Source of the DNA: Microglena sp. YARC
Lineage: Eukaryota > Chlorophyta > Chlorophyceae > Chlamydomonadales > Chlamydomonadaceae
Length of the DNA stretch: 64,000 nucleotides
Direction of reading: 5' to 3'
Assembly (NCBI GenBank): GCA_022414725.1
Contig: CM039464.1
Span: 39,601,445-39,665,444, forward strand
The position numbers were made by a program, and so were the translations under genes. Below the pieces are notes generated by a model that saw nothing but the letters and a program-made list of their open reading frames with translations, ran no database searches and was not told where the DNA came from. This document shows positions 57,737-64,000 of the stretch, piece after piece; within the stretch, counting starts at the first letter, position 1; the number at the start of each line of letters is the position of its first letter.

Positions 57737-57853
57737 ATCATGCAGCAGACTCTCACTGTAACGCTTGGGCTTCTCACTGTAACAATCAAGGATCCAAAGC
57801 ATGGTACATTGTGCCCCAGCCCAGGAGAGGAGGCGTGCGTGTGGCTATGCAGG

Positions 57854-58597
57854 TTAAGACACTACACAAGATTTTGATGCGATCATGCCTGCCTGCAGAA
57901 TGAACGATCTATCCCCTTTCCTAAGATCTGTTGTAATGGCGCGCAGAATGCGATCCACCTGATCGGATGATGTGTGCACTCCTCCACCCGTCTTGCACAT
58001 CCAGGCGAAACACTCACAGTTCCATCTGATAAGGTGGTACTCGTGCAAGCTTGCATGGGGCAACTGGATAAGCAGACTGGCAATGTTGACTGCTCGCTCA
58101 CGTTGCATCGCCTCACCACTGTAAGGCACGCATCCAAACGTGCGGTGTCCAGCTAAGAACACGTCGTAGCGCACAAACTGAAGTTTGGCATCGCGCATTT
58201 TGCTATTCCCGGTGGGGGAGCTGAAGTTAGCGATGCTTGGTGTATCGCTGGTGTGAGGGCGCGATACAATGCCATGGTGTGCATAACCATTGCGCCACCC
58301 CCCGATCATCACCACAACGTGGTCGCCGTGGCGTAAGGTCTCGAAAGCCAGAGCTGTGTTGTGCACCACGGTGTTTGTTGGGGCCAACGACCAATGGCCA
58401 GCATCCTGGTCCTCCAGCAATTGCAATAACGAAGCCATCCTGAGTCGTGAGCAACGGAGCAAATGCCATTGCAGTGAGGTGATTGCAGATCTCCATTGGC
58501 TCGGGTACAGGCAGCTCTGAATGTGTACTGTCAAACTGCGCCATACGTTGGAAGGAATCTGCTTCATGCATAACATGCTCAGTGTTGGTATCTTCAT
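57854..58597 (-). CDS. LRAT-like (H-box/NC) domain protein, probable frameshift near the N-terminus
   Basis: The 247-aa frame from the ATG at 58597 has GDHVVVMIGG (91-100), an H-box HHGIV (107-111) and NCECFAWMC (193-201). This order and spacing match the LRAT/NlpC-P60-type thiol fold, whose His and Cys act in acyl transfer or phospholipid hydrolysis. The N-terminal 60 residues look poor, whereas another frame from the ATG at 58571 reads MHEADSFQRMAQFDSTHSEL and is more protein-like, so a frameshift near 58395-58430 probably joins them. Such proteins modify lipids or tether to membranes. The role in this element is unknown. Confidence 0.65.
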   Translation of the reverse strand: MKIPTLSMLCMKQIPSNVWRSLTVHIQSCLYPSQWRSAITSLQWHLLRCSRLRMASLLQLLEDQDAGHWSLAPTNTVVHNTALAFETLRHGDHVVVMIGGWRNGYAHHGIVSRPHTSDTPSIANFSSPTGNSKMRDAKLQFVRYDVFLAGHRTFGCVPYSGEAMQRERAVNIASLLIQLPHASLHEYHLIRWNCECFAWMCKTGGGVHTSSDQVDRILRAITTDLRKGDRSFILQAGMIASKSCVVS

Positions 58598-58986
58598 CGT
58601 GATTAGATGAGACGACGATGAAGGGGTTATATTTGTTCCAGGTTCAGTGAAGCTCAGTGAAGCTCAGTGAGTGTGCGTCAGCCCACTCCAGCCATGCTCC
58701 CCAAACACAAAGGGATTTCAAGCAGAGCCCTGCTTGAGACCCCAGGGTCTTCGTAGAAAATGCCACAGCTGAATGCCATTGCCCGCGAAGCGGGCCCGCC
58801 CCCCCCCCCCCCCACATTCCCTCAAAAACACAAAGGGGGTGTCAAGCAGAGCCCTGCTTGAGACCTCAGGATCTTCGTAGGCATGCGAATAAAGCCCATG
58901 TCTCCTACAGTCGGCGGAACATCCCAATAAACGGGATAAGGTGTCGACAGACGTTATAGTGTATTAGTGGATGGTGGTCCTACAAA
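58598..58986. repeat. Right-end spacer with paired hairpin repeats
   Basis: Two copies of TCAAGCAGAGCCCTGCTTGA (58718 and 58849), each followed by AGACCYCAGGRTCTTCGTAG, surround a GCCCGCGAAGCGGGC hairpin and a C16 run at 58799-58813. Confidence 0.8.
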
Positions 58987-59097
58987 ATGGCCCGTCCAGC
59001 AAAGAAACCTCCTTTCATGACGCATTGCACATCAACAAAGACCCCGTGTTCTTTTGATCGCCTCTTCCACGGTACCGGGGAAGAGGCGATCGCTTAA
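58987..59097 (+). CDS. Possible 36-aa ORF
   Basis: AAAATGG start context and a frame beginning MARPAKKPPFMTHCTSTKTP, ending TAA next to the right inverted repeat. It overlaps the palindrome at 59056-59093. Too short to judge. Confidence 0.2.
   Translation: MARPAKKPPFMTHCTSTKTPCSFDRLFHGTGEEAIA
59055..59093. terminator. Strong hairpin beside the right inverted repeat
   Basis: GATCGCCTCTTCC and GGAAGAGGCGATC are perfect 13-bp arms around an ACGGTACCGG-type loop. It could end transcripts or act as a structural site at the element end. No T-run follows. Confidence 0.5.
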
Positions 59098-59134
59098 GTG
59101 CGGCTGGTCCTTCAATGTACCTCTCGAAAGTACC

Positions 59135-59340
59135 GACAAAAGAACGATACGGAGTCTGCAGGATGGTTTTTTAGAGCCGTGATCTAAAAAAGAACCACGA
59201 TATTCTCGTTAACATCTTGCAATTTGTTGATTCAAAATCGTATTGGTGTTCCACTGCCCCGTGGATTTCTACACCATTAGGTTACACCGTAAGGTGTGCC
59301 GTACACGAAGCGGTTTCATTTTAGTATTCCGTTGACTGTA
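59135..59340 (-). repeat. Right terminal inverted repeat
   Basis: 206 bp, the reverse complement of 44741-44941 apart from a 6-base insertion in an A-run and three other small differences. Confidence 0.92.
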
Positions 59341-59560
59341 CTGGATTGATTCATTGATCATGCAAACACACGCACGCACGCACGCACGCACGTGAAGAAG
59401 AGTGATAGGCGAACGCACACAAGAGACATACCCCCCGTGGTGGGGGGCAGGGGGGATCTTCCTTCCTTCCAATTAAAGTCCTAACATTTTAACACTAATG
59501 GGCGTTCCTGCATCCCGGCGGAACACAAGGTTGCTCTCTGTCGCGCTTCCGGGCAGTACA
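59341..59560. other. Host-side flank with CGCA microsatellite
   Basis: CACGCACGCACGCACGCACG lies at about 59370-59392. No repeat of the element type is found from here on, which supports 59340 as its right end. Confidence 0.6.
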
Positions 59561-59578
59561 TCGAAATCTCTGGCTGGC

Positions 59579-59636
<58 letters not shown>

Positions 59637-60470
59637 CGTAGTAGTAGTAGTTGTAGTAGTAGTAGTAGCGTGCCTTTACTTCAGCGCAACTTCTGAACCC
59701 ACCGCCGGAAAATTCTGACGCGTCCAGGGCAGTACATCGAAATCTCTGGCTGGCGTTGTAGTAGTAGTAGTAGTAGTATCGTAGTAGTAGTAGTAGTAGC
59801 GTGCCTTTACTTCAGCGCAACTTCTGAACCCACCACCGGAAAATTCCGACGCGTCCAGGGCAGTACATCGAAACCTCTGGCTGGCGTAGTAGTAGTAGTA
59901 GTAGTAGTAGTAGTATCGTAGTAGTAGTAGTAGTAGCGTGCCTTTACTTCAGCGCAACTTCTGAACCCACCACCGGAAAATTCCGACGCGTCCAGGGCAG
60001 TACATCGAAATCTCTGGCTGGCGTAGTAGTAGTAGTAGTAGTAGTAGCGTGCCTTTACTTCAGCGCAACTTCTGAACCCACCACCGGATAATTCCGACGC
60101 GTCCAGGGCAGTACATCAAAATCTCTGGCTGGCGTAGTAGTAGTAGTAGTAGTAGTATCGTAGTAGTAGTAGTAGTAGCGTGCCTTTACTTCAGCGCAAC
60201 TTCTGAACCCACCACCGGAAAATTCCGACGCGTCCAGGGCAGTACATCGAAATCTCTGGCTGGCTTAGTAGTAATAGTAGTAGTATCGTAGTAGTAGTAG
60301 TAGTAGCGTGCCTTTACTTCAGCGCAACTTCTGAACCCACCACCGGAAAATTCTGACGCGTCCAGGGCAGTACATCGAAATCTCTGGCTGGCGTGGCTTT
60401 ACTTCAGCGCAACTTCTGAACCCACCACCGGAAAATTCCGACGCGTACAGGGCAGTACAAGAGAGAACCA
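59545..60470. repeat. Minisatellite with embedded GTA microsatellites
   Basis: About eight units sharing CCAGGGCAGTACATCGAAAT and TTCTGAACCCACCACCGGAA, separated by GTA runs of differing lengths (the longest at 59577-59670; the last unit has none). Unit length varies mainly with the number of GTA triplets. Confidence 0.9.
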
Positions 60471-60596
60471 ACCCAACATGCAAATTGTTCGACCTATCCT
60501 TATCCACTCAAAGTAACTACTACTACTTCATCGCTCCATTCGTCCTACTACTACTTCCTCACTACTACTAGTTCAGCAGGGGACTTATTCGACGAG

Positions 60597-60994
60597 ATGG
60601 AAACTTCTATGCCGGTGGTGAGTGAGTGTGCGTGCGCCCTTGCGTGGCTGGTGTTTTCCCAGCTACTGACGGCTCCCCCTGTGATTTTGTCGGGGCACTG
60701 ATTTCACTGTTTGCACTGCTTTTCTTGCTGGCGCAGATCGTCCCTGACGTTATCGACCTGTCATGCTTCTCCCCATCGGAGTCATTGGATACTTGCGACT
60801 CCCCCAATGTGGACGTTAAGCTTGAGAGCGTCCCTCGCCCTCCTCCCCTGTCGCCCTCCTCCTCTGTCGCTACCCCCCCCCCTAGCCCTCCTCCCTGTCG
60901 CCATCCTCCTCTGTCGCTACCCCCCCCCCCCCCCCCCCCCCCTAGCCCTCCTCCCCTGTCGCCATCCTCCTCTGTCGCTACCGCCCCCCCCTAG
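60597..60994 (+). CDS. Tentative two-exon gene: signal/TM and proline-rich protein
   Basis: The ATG at 60597 opens METSMPVV. A consensus donor GTGAGT at 60622 and acceptor TTTTCCCAG ending at 60662 would remove 41 bases in phase and join it to a coding-like frame (TDGSPCDFVGALISLFALLF) with one membrane segment, then a Ser/Asp stretch and a proline-rich tail encoded by the C-rich minisatellite, to TAG at 60992. The intron is unusually short and the tail is repeat DNA, so the model is weak. Confidence 0.3.
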
Positions 60995-61205
60995 CCCTCC
61001 TCCCCTGTCGCCATCCTCCTCTGTCGCTACCCCCCCCCCCCCCTAGCCCTCCTCCCCCGTCGCCATCCTCCTCTGTCGCTACCCCCCCCCCCTAGCCCTC
61101 CTCCCCTGTCGCCATCCTCCTCTGTCGCTACCCCCCCCTAGCCCTCCTCCCCTGTCGCCATCCTCCTCTGTCACTACTCCCCCTAGCCCTCCTCCCCAGT
61201 CATCG
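60838..61205. repeat. C-rich minisatellite
   Basis: About seven units of CCTCCCCTGTCGCCATCCTC plus CTCTGTCGCTAC, separated by C runs of 6-24. The unit length varies with the C run. Confidence 0.9.
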
Positions 61206-61284
61206 TCGCTGGAAGTCAGCGTGAGTACCTCCCTGCCTTGCGTTTTCTTACCTTGCTGCTACACTAAGTGTACAAGTATTGTCA

Positions 61285-64000
61285 GTGTCAACCAGTGCCC
61301 CCAGCACACTCTCTCATGCACATAACCCCACCCCCCACCATTACCACCACCACACATATACTCAGTCTTCTCCAGCTTCACTGCATGTGTCAACCAGTGC
61401 CCCCAGCACACTCTCTCATGCACATAACCCCACCCCCCACCACTACCATCACCACACACATACTCAGTCTTCTCCAGCTTCACTGCATGTGTCAACCAGT
61501 GCCCCCAGCACTCTCTCTCATGCACATAACCCCACCCCCCACCACTACCATCACCACACACATACTCAGTCTTCTCCAGCTTCACTGCATGTGTCAACCA
61601 GTGCCCCCAGCACACTCTCTCATGCACATAACCCCACCCCCCCACCACTACCATCACCACACACATACTCAGTCTTCTCCAGCTTCACTGCATGTGTCAA
61701 CCAGTGCCCCCAGCACACTCTCACATGCACATAACCCCACCCCCCACCACTACCACCACCACACACATACTCAGTCTTCTCCAGCTTCACTGCATGTGTC
61801 AACCAGTGCCCCCAGCACACTCTCTCATGCACATAACCCCCCCCCCACCAATACCATCACCACACACATACTCAGTCTTCTCCAGCTTCACTGCATGTGT
61901 CAACCAGTGCCCCCAGCACACTCTCTCATGCACATAACCCCACCCCCCACCACTACCACCACCACACACATACTCAGTCTTCTCCAGCTTCACTGAATGT
62001 GTCAACCAGTGCCCCCAGCACACTCTCTCATGCACATAACCCACCCCCCACCACTACCACCACCACACACATACTCAGTCTTCTCCAGCTTCACTGCATG
62101 TGTCAACAGTGCCCCCAGCACACTCTCTCATGCACATAACCCCACCCCCCACCACTACCATCACCACACACATACTCAGTCTTCTCCAGCTTCACTGCAT
62201 GTGTCAACCAGTGCCCCCAGCACACTCTCTCATGCACATAACCCCACCCCCCACCACTACCATCACCACACACATACTCAGTCTTCTCCAGCTTCACTGC
62301 ATGTGTCAACCAGTGCCCCCAGCACACTCTCTCATGCACATAACCCCACCCCCCACCACTACCACACCACACACATACTCAGTCTTCTCCAGCTTCACTG
62401 CATGTGTCAACCCAGTGCCCCCAGCACACTCTCTCATGCACATAACCCCACCCCCCACCACTACCACCACCACACACATACTCAGTCTTCTCCAGCTTCA
62501 CTGCATGTGTCAACCAGTGCCCCCAGCACACTCTCTCATGCACATAACCCCACCCCCACCACTACCATCACCACACACATACTCAGTCTTCTCCAGCTTC
62601 ACTGCATGTGTCAACCAGTGCCCCCAGCACACTCTCTCATGCACATAACCCCACCCCCCACCACTACCATCACCACACACATACTCAGTCTTCTCCAGCT
62701 TCACTGCATGTGTCAACCAGTGCCCCAGCACACTCTCTCATGCACATAACCCCACCCCCCACCACTACCATCACCACACACATACTCAGTCTTCTCCAGC
62801 TTCACTGCATGTGTCAACCAGTGCCCCCAGCACACTCTCTCATGCACATAACCCCACCCCCCACCACTACCACCACCACACACATACTCAGTCTTCTCCA
62901 GCTTCACTGCATGTGTCAACCAGTGCCCCCCAGCACACTCTCTCATGCACATAACCCCACCCCCCACCATTACCATCACCACACACATACTCAGTCTTCT
63001 CCAGCTTCACTGCATGTGTCAACCAGTGCCCCCAGCACACTCTCTCATGCACATAACCCCACCCCCCACCACTACCATCACCACACACATACTCAGTCTT
63101 CTCCAGCTTCACTGCATGTGTCAAACCAGTGCCCCCAGCACACTCTCTCATGCACATAACCCCACCCCCCACCACTACCCCACCACACACATACTCAGTC
63201 TTCTCCAGCTTCACTGCATGTGTCAACCAGTGCCCCAGCACACTCTCTCATGCACATAACCCCACCCCCCACCACTACCATCACCACACACATACTCAGT
63301 CTTCTCCAGCTTCACTGCATGTGTCAACCAGTGCCCCCAGCACACTCTCTCATGCACATAACCCCACCCCCCCACCACACCATCACCACACACATACTCA
63401 GTCTTCTCCAGCTTCACTGCATGTGTCAACCAGTGCCCCCAGCACACTCTCTCATGCACATAACCCCACCCCCCACCACTACCACCACCACACACATACT
63501 CAGTCTTCTCCAGCTTCACTGCATGTGTCAAACCAGTGCCCCCAGCACACTCTCTCATGCACATAACCCCACCCCCCACCACTACCACCACCACACACAT
63601 ACTCAGTCTTCTCCAGCTTCACTGCATGTGTCAACCAGTGCCCCCAGCACACTCTCTCATGCACATAACCCCACCCCCCACCACTACCACCACCACACAC
63701 ATACTCAGTCTTCTCCAGCTTCACTGCATGTGTCAACCAGTGCCCCCAGCACACTCTCTCATGCACATAACCCACCCCCACCACTACCATCACCACACAC
63801 ATACTCAGTCTTCTCCAGCTTCACTGCATGTGTCAACCAGTGCCCCCAGCACACTCTCTCATGCACATAACCCACCCCCCACCACTACCATCACCACCAC
63901 ACACATACTCAGTCTTCTCCAGCTTCACTGCATGTGTCAACCAGTGCCCCCAGCACACTCTCTCATGCACATAACCCCACCCCCCACCACTACCATCACC
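61285..64000. repeat. 102-bp satellite, ~26 copies, continuing past the window
   Basis: The unit contains CTCAGTCTTCTCCAGCTTCA, CAACCAGTGCCCCCAGCACA and CACCCCCCACCACTACCA. The period of 102 equals 34 codons, so frames stay open on both strands until one-base indels in the C runs shift them. One plus frame would give a Ser/Thr/Pro/His-rich 34-aa repeat, but nothing favours it over the others. Confidence 0.95.

Larger units (their letters stand above)
44741..59340. mobile_element. 14.6-kb element bounded by ~200-bp inverted repeats, with PrimPol-helicase
   Basis: 44741-44941 and the reverse complement of 59135-59340 align end to end, differing by two substitutions, one T in a T-run and one 6-base indel. 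Outer ends are TACAGTCAACGG and CCGTTGACTGTA. Between them lie a 250-bp satellite, the replication protein, several small genes and hairpin repeats. The arrangement resembles a terminal-inverted-repeat DNA element (virus-like, transpoviron-like or plasmid-like). No flanking target duplication is visible, and related repeats continue left to 42610, so the true ends are uncertain. No capsid or integrase gene is recognised. Confidence 0.8.

Noticed and set aside
44741..59340. Complete virophage or polinton-like virus
   Set aside because: No capsid, penton, packaging ATPase, protease, integrase or polymerase B is recognisable, and no target duplication is visible.

Overview
The window reads as nuclear DNA of a eukaryote, most likely a unicellular alga or other protist. 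Evidence is an LTR retrotransposon of the Ty1/copia type, class II tRNA-Ser sequences with Pol III terminators and no encoded CCA, a 1000-base assembly gap, and very heavy satellite and microsatellite content. I cannot name the species. Conventional host genes are almost absent.

Layout. 1-3060: three blocks of minisatellite, including a 108-bp tandem repeat. 3.3-3.9 kb: a large CTG-type trinucleotide expansion. 4085-5197: a 1.1-kb element with 53-bp terminal inverted repeats. About 5337-35276, resuming at 42316-42609: a tandem array of about 14 units of 1.2-2.4 kb, each with two poly-C tracts, a CCCATTCA-type minisatellite and, where complete, a minus-strand tRNA-Ser(GCU) sequence. Short (S) and long (L) units form a higher-order L, L, S repeat. 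A decayed copia-like element (12244-16495) sits in one L unit. A second copy at the same site (ending at 24470) arose by array duplication. A younger, nearly full-length copia element (35277-42315) interrupts the last unit and has a 5-bp target duplication, but its reading frames are broken.

The most notable region is 42610-59340. It abuts the array abruptly and has its own set of repeats. Within it, 44741-59340 (14.6 kb) is bounded by about 200-bp inverted repeats of about 98% identity. It encodes an 852-aa PrimPol/SF3-helicase replication protein, an LRAT-like (H-box/NCE) protein, a membrane-anchored coiled-coil protein and several small ORFs. It also carries a 17-copy 250-bp satellite whose monomers contain nested palindromes. 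A GIY-YIG-like endonuclease gene lies just outside the left inverted repeat. I recognise no capsid, packaging ATPase, integrase or B-family polymerase gene. I therefore read it as an integrated, capsid-less or eroded element that replicated with a virus/plasmid-type primase-helicase. It is the best candidate here for an undescribed system.

59.3-64 kb returns to host-like repeats: a 110-160-bp minisatellite with embedded GTA microsatellites, a proline-coding C-rich minisatellite with a weak two-exon gene model upstream, and a 102-bp satellite that runs off the window end.
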